Below, one piece after another: positions 27,898 through 36,908 of a DNA stretch of 64,000 nt. The stretch is taken from NCBI RefSeq assembly GCF_900239935.1, contig NZ_LT965928.1, forward strand, positions 792,945 to 856,944, read 5' to 3'. Every line of letters starts with the position of its first letter. Within the stretch, counting starts at the first letter, position 1. Under the pieces are notes generated by a model that was not told the origin of the DNA, ran no database searches, and worked only from the letters and a program-made list of their open reading frames with translations. The position numbers and the translations under genes were made by a program. This DNA is from Pseudoalteromonas carrageenovora IAM 12662. Lineage in GTDB: Bacteria; Pseudomonadota; Gammaproteobacteria; Enterobacterales; Alteromonadaceae.

Positions 27898-29157
27898 GTG
27901 AAAAGTAGCTTAAATAAGGTGTATCTTGTTGGCGGCGCAGTGCGCGATCAACTACTAAACATAGAATCAAAAGACAACGACTACGTAGTGATAGGTGAGA
28001 CGCCACAAACTATGGAGACACTTGGTTTTGTGCCAATAGGTAGCGACTTTCCAGTTTATTTACACCCAAAAACAAAAGAAGAATATGCACTGGGCCGTAC
28101 TGAGCGAAAAAGCGGTAAAGGCTATACCGGCTTTGTGGTTGATGCCAGCCCAAATGTAACCCTTGAAGAAGATTTAGCAAGGCGCGATTTAACCATTAAC
28201 TCAATGGCACTTGACGAAAATGGCAGCATTATTGATCCATTTAATGGCCAAAGTGATTTACAAAACAAAATATTGCGCCACACCACACAAGCATTTGTAG
28301 AAGACCCTGTACGTGTATTACGCATTGCGCGTTTTTTGGCGCGCTATGGCAGCCAGTGGAGTATTCATCCAAGTACTTATGCATTAATGCGAGAGCTTAA
28401 AAATAAAGGTGAGCTTAATCATTTAGTGCCCGAACGCGTATGGCTTGAAACCGAAAAGGCCCTTGGCGAAAAACACCCAGAACTTTATTTTAAAGCATTG
28501 CATGGCTTAGGTATTTTTCCGGAAATAGAGGGAATGGAGGGTGTGCCGCAGCCAGCGAATCATCATCCAGAAGGCGATGTATTTATACATACCATGCTGG
28601 TTTTAAGGCGCGCTGCCGATTTGAATTTTAACCTTGAGACTCGTTTTGCTGCACTTACCCATGATTTTGGTAAAGCATTGAGTTTTAAAAAGCGCGGTAA
28701 TTTACGTGGCCATGAGCGCGAAGGTGTAACTGTAGTTGAAGAATTTTGTGAGCGTTTAAAAGTACCCAACCGATTTCGTGATATTGGTGTTCTCACTAGC
28801 GACAATCATACTTTGTGTCACACGGTTGATCAGTTAAGGGCGCAAACTATTCATAAGTTAATCGTGACTAATTTAAACGCACTTGTGCACCCTGAGCGAT
28901 TTATTGCATTTACTCAAGCTTGCCAATGCGATGCGCAAGGGCGCGGAGAAGCACTTGTTGATAAGCCATACCCGCAAGCAACTAAGCTGCGAGCAATTTT
29001 TAGCGAACTACAAAAAATGGATAAAAAGCAGATAGTGCAAAATGCACTTAAAAATGGCAAAAAAGGCCCAGAAATAGGCGAAGAGGTAAAGCTGGCAGAA
29101 ATAAACTGTATAAAATCATTTTTACAAAATGAAAAACATGAAACGCGAGTGCTTTAA
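27898..29157 (+). CDS. cca: Multifunctional CCA-adding enzyme
   Basis: 419 residues from GTG 27898. It adds or repairs the CCA end of tRNA. The class II nucleotidyltransferase head shows KVYLVGGAVRDQLL, DNDYVVIG, ALGRTERKSGKGYTGF, RRDLTINSMA and EDPVRVLRIARFLARYG; a C-terminal HD phosphohydrolase domain (LTHDFGKALS, then GHEREG) gives the multifunctional form of E. coli. GTG 27898 matches the family N-terminus and has GGGA upstream; GTG 27862 does not. It is a second class II nucleotidyltransferase besides pcnB. Confidence 0.94.
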   Translation: MKSSLNKVYLVGGAVRDQLLNIESKDNDYVVIGETPQTMETLGFVPIGSDFPVYLHPKTKEEYALGRTERKSGKGYTGFVVDASPNVTLEEDLARRDLTINSMALDENGSIIDPFNGQSDLQNKILRHTTQAFVEDPVRVLRIARFLARYGSQWSIHPSTYALMRELKNKGELNHLVPERVWLETEKALGEKHPELYFKALHGLGIFPEIEGMEGVPQPANHHPEGDVFIHTMLVLRRAADLNFNLETRFAALTHDFGKALSFKKRGNLRGHEREGVTVVEEFCERLKVPNRFRDIGVLTSDNHTLCHTVDQLRAQTIHKLIVTNLNALVHPERFIAFTQACQCDAQGRGEALVDKPYPQATKLRAIFSELQKMDKKQIVQNALKNGKKGPEIGEEVKLAEINCIKSFLQNEKHETRVL

Positions 29158-29161
29158 TTAT

Positions 29162-29326
29162 CTAAACTAAATACTGCGATATACCTTGGTTTTTAGCTGT
29201 TTCGGGTTTTCTTAAGTCTTTGTAATTAGCACTTTTTGGCTTAACGTTTTCAGATTCAGGCTTTTTAGAGGGCCTGTATAAGTCAAAAATAAAATCTAGT
29301 TCTTCACGCTCTAGTGATGGTTTCAT
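29162..29326 (-). CDS. 54-residue protein, unknown
   Basis: ATG 29326 to TAG (29164-29162) encodes 54 residues, beginning MKPSLEREELDFIFDLYRPS and ending ISQYLV. AAGGATT lies about 6 nt upstream, an excellent ribosome binding site. The protein is soluble, lysine- and proline-rich in the middle, without signal or membrane segment. It is convergent with cca, its stop being 5 nt from the cca stop. No family recognised. The strong ribosome binding site and coding-like composition make it a credible small gene. Confidence 0.65.
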   Translation of the reverse strand: MKPSLEREELDFIFDLYRPSKKPESENVKPKSANYKDLRKPETAKNQGISQYLV

Positions 29327-29434
29327 GGGTAATCCTTAAATTTAATACTTTAATATGATGTAGGGTATGGTCATTCGACTGAATTAAAAGTGAATAGTTA
29401 CATTTGAAGTTGTACTAAATTGTAATCGGTGTGC

Positions 29435-29471
29435 AAAAAATAAGGACGGCTTATAAAATAGCCGCCCTTAT
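29435..29471 (-). terminator. Terminator of the Pds regulator-kinase operon
   Basis: Stem 29441-29450 with 29461-29470 (one mismatch). On the minus strand it is followed by a run of T, eight bases after the kinase stop codon. Confidence 0.75.
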
Positions 29472-29478
29472 ATGTATA

Positions 29479-31629
29479 TCATCCTTGCAGCGGGAGGGTT
29501 ACTTTAAATATTACGCCATCCCTCTGTTCGTTGTTTTGCGCAGTTACGCTGCCTTTATGGTAGTCACACACCAGCCTTACAATATAAAGCCCTAAACCTA
29601 AATGTGGTTGTTGCTGCATTTGCTGGCTTCGTACTGACACCATAGAATCAAAAATATGCTCAGTTAGCCCCTCTGGTAAGGCGGGGCCTATGTTACTTAC
29701 CACTAATATGGCTTTATTTTCGCTCTGCTTAATACTTACATTAATAGCCGTATTTGCTTCACTGAACTCCAACGCATTATTAATTAGCTTATCTAGCAGT
29801 TGCGCAATAAACTCAGGAGCTCCTTGCATGGGCAGTGGGCTTTGGCATATATCGAGCTTAAACAATTGTTCAGGGTAGGTAAGTTGATAGCCTTGCATGC
29901 AGCCACTTATTACCTTTTGTAAATCAAATGGCTCGGGCTCATTACTTTGAATACTTTGTTCAAGGCGTGTGGCCTCGCTCATGGTGGTAATTATTTTACC
30001 TAAACGTTCAACGCCTTCGCTGGCACGCTCTAGGTATTTTTGGCTAAGCTCGTTTTGTGGCAAACTTTGTAAGTTTTCAAGTGATGAGCGCACCACGGCA
30101 ACCGGTGTACGTAGCTCGTGCGATAACCTCGACGACATATTTTCTAAGTAGTCGGTATACCCTCCAAGTCGACTAACAATGTTTGAAAAACTACGAGAGA
30201 GGTCACCAATTTCATCATTAGCATCGCTGTAATTAATGCTGCCGGTTATACGGCCTTGGGCGTCAATTGCTTGCTCTGCGGTATCACGCAATCGCCTAAT
30301 GCGGTTCGATATTCGAGAGGCAAAAAAGAACAAGGTTACGGTGCCTATGAGCATCACCGCTAAAATAACGTTAAAGAGTTTTTCGAGCGATTTATTACGT
30401 AGCGTGCGTACGCCATTTGTGGTTTCCTCAGCAATTACTGCGCCTATGACTTTATCGTCAATCCAAATAGGGTATGCTGCCGATAAAATAACGGCTTTGC
30501 TATCAGGCGTTAATCGCCACGATGATGCCGGCTGGCCTTTTAAGGCCTTTGCCAAATGGGTGCCTTGCATTGATGCTACATCGTGTAGGGTGTCTAAAAA
30601 TTCGTTTTCTGGGCGGGTTAAAATTTTATAATACAATGGGTGTAAATAGCTTTGCTCAAAGCGCTGCCACCACGTTTTTGGTGCTTGATTTTTAAGGCCA
30701 TCGGCCCATACGCCATCGGCATTTTGAATTGTTCCCGATTGTGCTAACACACGGTGGTGGTTGTCGACCACCCAAATACGGCTGCCACTGTGGCCCATAC
30801 CTTTTAAAATGCGGTTAATTTCCGGAGACGGTACAAGCACTGAGCCTAAATCGCTTGGGTTATTTAAGTTTGAAGTCGACATAGTTTTAGGTGCTGCCAA
30901 TGCATTTTTACTATCTACATCAACAATGGCAAAGCCAAGTTTATTACCAAGTAACTCTATAGGAAAGCGCAGCTCTACGTTATAACCTGATTTGGTACTT
31001 TCAAAATACCCCTGAATTTTTGTAAACGGTATTTTGGTGTTGGCATCAAACGCATTGATCCAGCCATCTTGGCGCGGCGCAATAATATATGTATTAAATT
31101 GGCCGTCAGGGGTTTTTAATCCAATTTTTAAATAATCGTTATTGGTAATGCTTAAGCTGTTTTTTGCACGGTAAATTAATGTGTTATCGGTTACTTTAAA
31201 TAGCGCATATAAGTAATTATCAAACTTACCCACCATATGCTCAAACGATAAATCCTCAGCTTTATGCTCCTTGTTTGCTTTTTGTAAATAGCGTTTATCG
31301 TATTGCCAAAAGAGTGGTTGATAACTTTGCCAGTCGCCCAGTTTTCCATCAAGTTGAATTGGATTTTTAAGATTGTACGCATATAAGTCGCGCCCTTTTA
31401 CTATTTGATCTAAAAAGTTGGTTTGCTCGTCAAAGAGTGCGGGGCGCTCATGCAGCGCGGTGGCAAGTGCGCGAGTAGTACCTACCAGAGTTTTTTCTTG
31501 GCCTTGGCGTAAAAACTTTTCCATTTCCCATACGTATTCGTAGCCAAGCCACGGCAGTAAAAACAAAAAGCACGAAAGTAATATAAATTTACTGCGCAGG
31601 CCAAATCGTAGCATTAGTGTTGTTCCCAC
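29479..31629 (-). CDS. pdsS: Dedicated sortase system histidine kinase
   Basis: 716 residues. An N-terminal membrane segment (about 14-30), a large periplasmic region (about 35-420) and a second membrane segment (about 423-443) are followed by HAMP, HisKA (MSSRLSHELRTPVAVV) and HATPase_c (NNALEFS, GLGLYIV). The size, the periplasmic part and the neighbourhood match the proteobacterial dedicated sortase kinase family. It would sense a surface or periplasmic cue and phosphorylate the regulator encoded just upstream; the two genes overlap by 16 nt. Confidence 0.88.
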   Translation of the reverse strand: MGTTLMLRFGLRSKFILLSCFLFLLPWLGYEYVWEMEKFLRQGQEKTLVGTTRALATALHERPALFDEQTNFLDQIVKGRDLYAYNLKNPIQLDGKLGDWQSYQPLFWQYDKRYLQKANKEHKAEDLSFEHMVGKFDNYLYALFKVTDNTLIYRAKNSLSITNNDYLKIGLKTPDGQFNTYIIAPRQDGWINAFDANTKIPFTKIQGYFESTKSGYNVELRFPIELLGNKLGFAIVDVDSKNALAAPKTMSTSNLNNPSDLGSVLVPSPEINRILKGMGHSGSRIWVVDNHHRVLAQSGTIQNADGVWADGLKNQAPKTWWQRFEQSYLHPLYYKILTRPENEFLDTLHDVASMQGTHLAKALKGQPASSWRLTPDSKAVILSAAYPIWIDDKVIGAVIAEETTNGVRTLRNKSLEKLFNVILAVMLIGTVTLFFFASRISNRIRRLRDTAEQAIDAQGRITGSINYSDANDEIGDLSRSFSNIVSRLGGYTDYLENMSSRLSHELRTPVAVVRSSLENLQSLPQNELSQKYLERASEGVERLGKIITTMSEATRLEQSIQSNEPEPFDLQKVISGCMQGYQLTYPEQLFKLDICQSPLPMQGAPEFIAQLLDKLINNALEFSEANTAINVSIKQSENKAILVVSNIGPALPEGLTEHIFDSMVSVRSQQMQQQPHLGLGLYIVRLVCDYHKGSVTAQNNEQRDGVIFKVTLPLQG

Positions 31630-32303
31630 CTGTAACCCATGCCGTACACGGTATCTATGCAGTCAAAGTGGCTATCAAGTGCCATAAACTTTTTGCGAAT
31701 ACGTTTTACGTGTGAGGTTATGGTGCTGTCATCTACATAAATTTTTGCATCGCTCATTAAATCGTTCCGGCTTTTAACATGCCCTGGTCGCTGCGCGAGT
31801 GAGTGCAACATCCAAAACTCAGTGACCGTTAAATCAACTAATTGCTGCTGCCAAAATACCTGCATACGTTGCGTGTCGAGCACCAGCTGCCCACGGGTTA
31901 TAAGTGCATTGGCATCGGCAGGTTGCTCAAGGGCTTCCATTCTACGAAATAGCGCGCCAATACGCGCAGCTAAGTGTGCCAAGCTAATATCTTTTGTTAG
32001 GTAGTCGTCGGCGCCCATACGCAGGCCACATACTGTGTCTATTTCGCTATCGCGGGCGGTTAAAAAAATAATAGGCAGTGTTTTAGAAAGCGTACGCAAG
32101 GTTTGGCAAAGCAAAAAACCGCCATCTATTTCGTGGCCTAAGCCTATATCAACAATGGCTAAATCGGGTAGGGCGTCTTTAAATGCAATCTCTGCGCTGG
32201 CGCGATCTGCAAAGCCACTTACTTGGTAACCTTGTGCGCTAAGCATTTCAATATAGTTTTCGCGGATTGCAGTTTCATCTTCAATGATGGCTATTTTTTT
32301 CAT
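31614..32303 (-). CDS. pdsR: Dedicated sortase system response regulator
   Basis: 229 residues from ATG 32303 (MKKIAIIEDE), the normal receiver start; an ATG at 32312 is also possible and longer openings are not. Receiver: acidic IIEDE, phosphoacceptor in LAIVDIGLGHEIDG, lysine in LTKDISL. A C-terminal OmpR-type winged helix ends VYGMGYRW. It overlaps the kinase gene and diverges from the OmpA-family gene, so the roughly 200-bp shared intergenic region probably holds both promoters and its binding sites. Confidence 0.88.
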   Translation of the reverse strand: MKKIAIIEDETAIRENYIEMLSAQGYQVSGFADRASAEIAFKDALPDLAIVDIGLGHEIDGGFLLCQTLRTLSKTLPIIFLTARDSEIDTVCGLRMGADDYLTKDISLAHLAARIGALFRRMEALEQPADANALITRGQLVLDTQRMQVFWQQQLVDLTVTEFWMLHSLAQRPGHVKSRNDLMSDAKIYVDDSTITSHVKRIRKKFMALDSHFDCIDTVYGMGYRWEQH

Positions 32304-32505
32304 TTCTATCATTATCCTATCTAACTTATTTTGCACTATATCGAAGTTTTTAAGCTGTGTACGGTTAAAAAGGCAATTGCCATTTTTTTGCCACAATTGC
32401 TCAGCGGTTTGCCATTTTTGCTCCCCTTTGTTGCCACTTGCGACTGTTTTAATACACCCATCAAAACAAAACATCACAAATTAAAACAAGTTCAAGAGGA
32501 CTACC

Positions 32506-33237
32506 ATGAAGAAGACATTAATCGCATTAACGCTAGTAGCCAGTGTTTGTTCACCTGCATTTGCATCAACTGCTAACACGCCTTCTAAAGAAGCACATAA
32601 AGAAACCGCCATTGGTTTAGGTGCGGGCGCTATTATTGGTGGTGTTGTTGGTGGGCCTGTTGGGGCATTTATTGGCGCATTTGCAGGGGGCTTAATTGGT
32701 GACTCTAAAGTAGCCGATGACAAAATAGCCCAGCAGCAACAAGCAATTACACTTATGCAGGAAAAAACCAGCGACTACATGCACGTGCTTAACCATAACA
32801 ATAGGCTTGAGCAGCAGTTAGAAGTGCTTGCCAATCAAAATGAGCAATTAACCCAAGCACAAATAAAAAACCTACTTGCCATGACAGTGCAATTTAAAAC
32901 GGGTTCAAGTGTTATAGCGCCGCACTTTGCACAGCAGCTTGATCAATTAGTCACACTTTTAAATAACCAGCCACAACTGGCGCTTGATTTAAGTGGTTTT
33001 GCTGATCAACGTGGCGACGAGCAAGCCAACTTATTATTGTCTAAAAAGCGTGTAAATGCAGTTCAAAGTTACTTAATAAAGCACGGTATTAGCCATAAAC
33101 GTTTAAGCACACAAGCATTTGGCGAGCAGCAAACATTAGCTCGTAGCAACACAGTTGAAGACAACTTTTTTGATAGACGCGTAACGCTTACCACTCGCTC
33201 AATGAATATTGTAAATGGCCAAACGGCGAGTAACTAA
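32506..33237 (+). CDS. pdsO: Sortase-system OmpA-family protein
   Basis: 243 residues. Signal peptide (about 1-21, ending AFAS), a glycine-zipper segment (LGAGAIIGGVVGGPVGAFIG), a short coiled region, then an OmpA C-terminal peptidoglycan-binding domain (VQFKTGSSVIAPHF, LDLSGFADQRGDEQAN, LSKKRVNAVQSYL). This is the layout of the OmpA-family member of the proteobacterial dedicated sortase system, which would anchor the assembly to peptidoglycan. AGAGGA precedes ATG 32506. First gene of the plus-strand operon. Confidence 0.88.
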   Translation: MKKTLIALTLVASVCSPAFASTANTPSKEAHKETAIGLGAGAIIGGVVGGPVGAFIGAFAGGLIGDSKVADDKIAQQQQAITLMQEKTSDYMHVLNHNNRLEQQLEVLANQNEQLTQAQIKNLLAMTVQFKTGSSVIAPHFAQQLDQLVTLLNNQPQLALDLSGFADQRGDEQANLLLSKKRVNAVQSYLIKHGISHKRLSTQAFGEQQTLARSNTVEDNFFDRRVTLTTRSMNIVNGQTASN

Positions 33238-33283
33238 ACCAAACCGAATTTATGTAAAGCTAAGCGTTCGATGGAGTGATTTT

Positions 33284-35305
33284 ATGTTGAGTAACCCAAC
33301 CAAAATGCTTACTAAAGTAAGCATTTTTATTTTTTTAGTGAGTGTGCTGCTGGTAAGTTTTAATAGCCATGCACAATCACCCAAGCTTGAGCTTTTTGAC
33401 AGTGGCGGCGCACCTTTAGCGCCAGCCATTATTTTAAAAAGTGACGCTAACATGACCCTAACAGGCTTAATTAACCATGTGGTAGTTAAGCAAACTTATC
33501 AAAACGAAAACCCGTTTGCGGTTAACGCCCGTTACGTTTTTCCGCTGCCTGATGAAAGTGCAGTACATGCTATGACCATGCACATTGGGGATCGCGTGAT
33601 TAAAGGGCAAATAGATAAAAAAGTAGAGGCTGAAAAAAAATACCACGCAGCTAAAAAAGCAGGTAAACAAGCGGCTCTAGTACGCCAGCAACGCGCTAAT
33701 ATGTTTATTACTAACGTAGCAAATATTGGCCCTGGCGAGCAGGTTGTTGTTGAACTTGAGTATCAAGAGATAATTGATTATAGCGGCGGTACATTTGCGA
33801 TTCGTTTTCCGACGACTATTACACCGCGTTATCACGCGATTAGTGGTGAAGTTGAGCAAAGTAATACCGAAAGAACAGCATTTAATTCGGCGCCAAACGG
33901 CTGGTTAAGCCCGGTTTATAGTATACAAAGCGCGGCGCAAAGCCACGGCGATACGCCTAATAGCAAATTTAGCTTAAATATAAATATAGACGTAGGTTTA
34001 GAGCTGGTGGATATAAACTCTAAATTTCATAACGTAGATATTCATAACCCTGCATTTGGCCAATATACCGTTGCATTAAATGAGCAAAATGCCATAAACC
34101 GCGACTTTGTACTTGAGTTTAAACCGCTTCAAAAAGAAAGCGCTCAGGCGGCATTTTTTACCCAGCAGTTTGAAAATGGCGACAGGTATGGGCTTGCAAT
34201 GCTAATGCCGCCGGGGGATCACTTTGTACAAACGCAGCGCTTACCTCGTGAAATGGTATTTGTTGTAGATACGTCAGGCTCTATGCACGGGCAATCTATG
34301 GAACAAGCTAAAAAGGCCTTGTTTTATGCGCTTTCGTTACTCGATAGCGACGACAGTTTTAATATTATTGGCTTTGATAACGTGGTTACTCCAATGAGTG
34401 ATAAGCCACTTATTGCCAGCGATTTTAATTTGCGCCGCGCAGAGCGCTTTATTTACAGCCTAGAGGCCGATGGTGGCACCGAAATACAAGGTGCGCTTAA
34501 TGCAGTCCTTGATGGCAGTAGTTTTGAAGGCTTTGTACGCCAAGTCGTATTTTTAACTGATGGCAGCGTAAGTAACGAAGATGCTTTATTTAAAAACATT
34601 CAGCGTAAATTAGGCGATAGCCGTTTATTTACTGTAGGCATTGGCAGTGCACCTAATAGCTTTTTTATGCGCCGCGCTGCTGATATAGGCAAAGGATCAT
34701 TTACTTTTATTGGCAGCAAAAATGAGGTGCAGCCTAAAATGCAGCAGCTATTTGATAAGCTCGCCCACCCGGCTATTACTAATTTAGCGCTAAGTGATGA
34801 AAGCGGTAATAGCTTAGATTTTTGGCCATCACCTTTACCCGATTTATACTTTGGTGAACCAATTATGGTGGCTATAAAGCTTGATAAAACAAACAATGTG
34901 GTACTTGCTGGGCAAACCGCACAAGGCCCATTAAGTATTAAATTAAGTGCACAAAATAGTGCAAATGCAAAAGGGATTGATAAGTTATGGGCGCGTCAAA
35001 AAATTAAGTCGCTGCTTTTATACAATGAGCAAAACGAAGTAAAGGACGAAGTACAAAGCCTGGCTCTCGCCCATCAATTACTGAGCCCGTTTACTGCTTT
35101 TATAGCTATTGAACACACTCAAATTAAAGACGTAGCAAAGCAAACCGCACTAGCTAAAAACACAGCGCCACAAGGCCTGGCTATGCGCTTACCACAAACC
35201 GATGGGCAAAGTAGGTTACATATATTACTCGGCTGTATTTTATTACTTAGCTGTGGCGCGCTTAAAATAAACCGAGGGCTTAATTTAAGTAAGGAACATA
35301 AATGA
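33284..35305 (+). CDS. Marine proteobacterial sortase target (VIT/vWA) protein
   Basis: 673 residues from ATG 33284, chosen by GGAG 7 nt upstream. Signal segment (about 8-30), VIT domain (about 45-200; YVFPLPDESAVHAM), vWA domain (about 320-500) with an intact MIDAS motif VVDTSGSMHG, DGGTEIQG and FLTDGSVS. The C-terminus has a sorting signal: LPQTDG, then a hydrophobic stretch (HILLGCILLLSCGAL) and a basic tail (KINRGLNLSKEHK). It is the presumed substrate of the sortase encoded next; the stop codon overlaps that start (ATGA). Confidence 0.92.
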   Translation: MLSNPTKMLTKVSIFIFLVSVLLVSFNSHAQSPKLELFDSGGAPLAPAIILKSDANMTLTGLINHVVVKQTYQNENPFAVNARYVFPLPDESAVHAMTMHIGDRVIKGQIDKKVEAEKKYHAAKKAGKQAALVRQQRANMFITNVANIGPGEQVVVELEYQEIIDYSGGTFAIRFPTTITPRYHAISGEVEQSNTERTAFNSAPNGWLSPVYSIQSAAQSHGDTPNSKFSLNINIDVGLELVDINSKFHNVDIHNPAFGQYTVALNEQNAINRDFVLEFKPLQKESAQAAFFTQQFENGDRYGLAMLMPPGDHFVQTQRLPREMVFVVDTSGSMHGQSMEQAKKALFYALSLLDSDDSFNIIGFDNVVTPMSDKPLIASDFNLRRAERFIYSLEADGGTEIQGALNAVLDGSSFEGFVRQVVFLTDGSVSNEDALFKNIQRKLGDSRLFTVGIGSAPNSFFMRRAADIGKGSFTFIGSKNEVQPKMQQLFDKLAHPAITNLALSDESGNSLDFWPSPLPDLYFGEPIMVAIKLDKTNNVVLAGQTAQGPLSIKLSAQNSANAKGIDKLWARQKIKSLLLYNEQNEVKDEVQSLALAHQLLSPFTAFIAIEHTQIKDVAKQTALAKNTAPQGLAMRLPQTDGQSRLHILLGCILLLSCGALKINRGLNLSKEHK

Positions 35306-35937
35306 AAAAGTGGCTAAGTACAGGCTTATTAATTGCTGGGCTTGGATTATTTGGTCATGGTGTTTATATGCAAGCAAAGGCATGGCTTGCTCAAGTATTA
35401 ATTGAGCAAGCATGGCAAGAAGCACTAAAGTCCCCAAGCGCTAAAGTAAAACCTTGGTTTTACGCCGACAACTTTGTAACTGCACAGCTTAATTGGCCTA
35501 AGCATAATAAAACGCTGACTGTATTGGCGGGGGCAAGCGGTCGAAATTTGGCATTTGCCCCAAGCCAATTTTTACCCGCCGGAGAGCTTGGTGGTAAAGC
35601 GCACGGTAATCCAAAAGGTGCGTTAATCGCGGGGCATAACGACACCCACTTTGCATTTTTGCAACACGCTAAAGTGGGTGAAATGTTCACTTTGCAATTG
35701 CAAAGCGCAGAAATACAAGTTTATAAAGTAACGGGGATAGAAGTGATTCATCAATCCCAACATGAGTTTTTACAAAAGTCGGGGCTTTATTTACTCACCT
35801 GTTACCCTTTTGATTCACTAGCTGCTGGTACTGATTTAAGGCTATTGGTTTCAGCTGAACTAATGCCAGATAAAGTAGTATCTGCATTAATATCTTCGCC
35901 AGATTCACTAAGTGGAATATCAACCACTAGTTCTTGA
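35302..35937 (+). CDS. Class GN sortase
   Basis: 211 residues. An N-terminal membrane anchor (about 5-22) is followed by the sortase beta barrel with catalytic histidine in LIAGHNDTHF, cysteine C167 in LLTCYPF, and arginine in TDLRLLVSAE. It should cleave the LPQTDG-type signal of the preceding protein. The fold normally ends soon after the arginine strand; here about 24 extra residues follow, encoded where the gene overlaps the convergent EamA transporter. Translationally coupled to the target gene. Confidence 0.92.
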   Translation: MKKWLSTGLLIAGLGLFGHGVYMQAKAWLAQVLIEQAWQEALKSPSAKVKPWFYADNFVTAQLNWPKHNKTLTVLAGASGRNLAFAPSQFLPAGELGGKAHGNPKGALIAGHNDTHFAFLQHAKVGEMFTLQLQSAEIQVYKVTGIEVIHQSQHEFLQKSGLYLLTCYPFDSLAAGTDLRLLVSAELMPDKVVSALISSPDSLSGISTTSS

Positions 35938-36833
35938 TGACGCTGGCTTATCATTACACCAATAAACACGACAAAGATGCTTAGCCATTGCCAAACGTTA
36001 AGTACTTCTCCCAAAATAATGGCTGACAAAATAAGCGTAAATATAGGGATTAAATTAGAATATGCTGCCGCAGTTAATACTGACACTTTACTAATGGCGT
36101 AGTTATACATGCCGTAGCCTCCAAGGGTGACGCACGAGCCTAGATATAAAATACTCATAAGTGCGGTTAAGTCGTGTTGGTTTTCGCTTGGCAAGTCGAT
36201 AAAAAATAAAAAGGGCGCAAAAAATAAACTACCGCTAATACCTTGAAGTGCAATAAGGGTAATGGGGGAGTACCGGTTTGCTAAATGTTTAATACTAACG
36301 GTATAAAAAGCAGCGCACACCATGGCCATGAGCTCTAAAAAATTACCGAGTAGTGGGTTAGGTGCTTGCTCGGAGTTAGGAGAGAGTAATGTAAGTAAAA
36401 TACTGCCGCCAATACACAAGGTAAAACCGACAACAATGGCTTTACTTATGTACTCTTTAAGCATTAAAAACGCTAGTAACGCCACAATAATAGGCAAGCA
36501 CGACACAATAACACCCGCCTGCGAGGCTGAGGTGTACTCCATTGCATGACCTTCAAATAAAAAGTATAAGCAAGGCTCAGCAAGCGACATTCCCAGTAAA
36601 TATTTCCAGTCACCTTTTAAATATTCAAATCGAATAACGTAACGCCATAAACAGAGCGATAAAACTAACGTGGTCAGCATGCGCAAAAATATCACTAATG
36701 CGGGGTCGTAAATGGCAATAGCATACTTAAGTGCAATAAAAGAGCTGCCCCATAAAAAGGTGGCAATAATTAAACATAAACTGGCGGGCATAGCGGGTAA
36801 TTTAAACAATAAAATATAATGCGATCCTAGCAT
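35802..36833 (-). CDS. EamA/DMT-family transporter
   Basis: About 343 residues if started at ATG 36833; ATG 36791 (MPASLCL) is an alternative and no start has a clear ribosome binding site. Ten hydrophobic segments and two EamA repeats (ATFLWGSSFIALKYA at the front, GGYGMYNYAISKVSVLTAA in the second half) mark an inner-membrane drug/metabolite exporter. The family fold ends near VVFIGVMISQRHQ. The last 45 residues are soluble and encoded entirely antisense to the 3' end of the sortase gene, stopping at the sortase catalytic cysteine codon. Substrate unknown. Confidence 0.82.
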   Translation of the reverse strand: MLGSHYILLFKLPAMPASLCLIIATFLWGSSFIALKYAIAIYDPALVIFLRMLTTLVLSLCLWRYVIRFEYLKGDWKYLLGMSLAEPCLYFLFEGHAMEYTSASQAGVIVSCLPIIVALLAFLMLKEYISKAIVVGFTLCIGGSILLTLLSPNSEQAPNPLLGNFLELMAMVCAAFYTVSIKHLANRYSPITLIALQGISGSLFFAPFLFFIDLPSENQHDLTALMSILYLGSCVTLGGYGMYNYAISKVSVLTAAAYSNLIPIFTLILSAIILGEVLNVWQWLSIFVVFIGVMISQRHQELVVDIPLSESGEDINADTTLSGISSAETNSLKSVPAASESKG

Positions 36834-36908
36834 GAATAATTTTAACTTGTTCAAAAATACCGAGCTGGTATAAGTTAAATTATCTAAAAATTTTAATAGT
36901 AAAAAATA

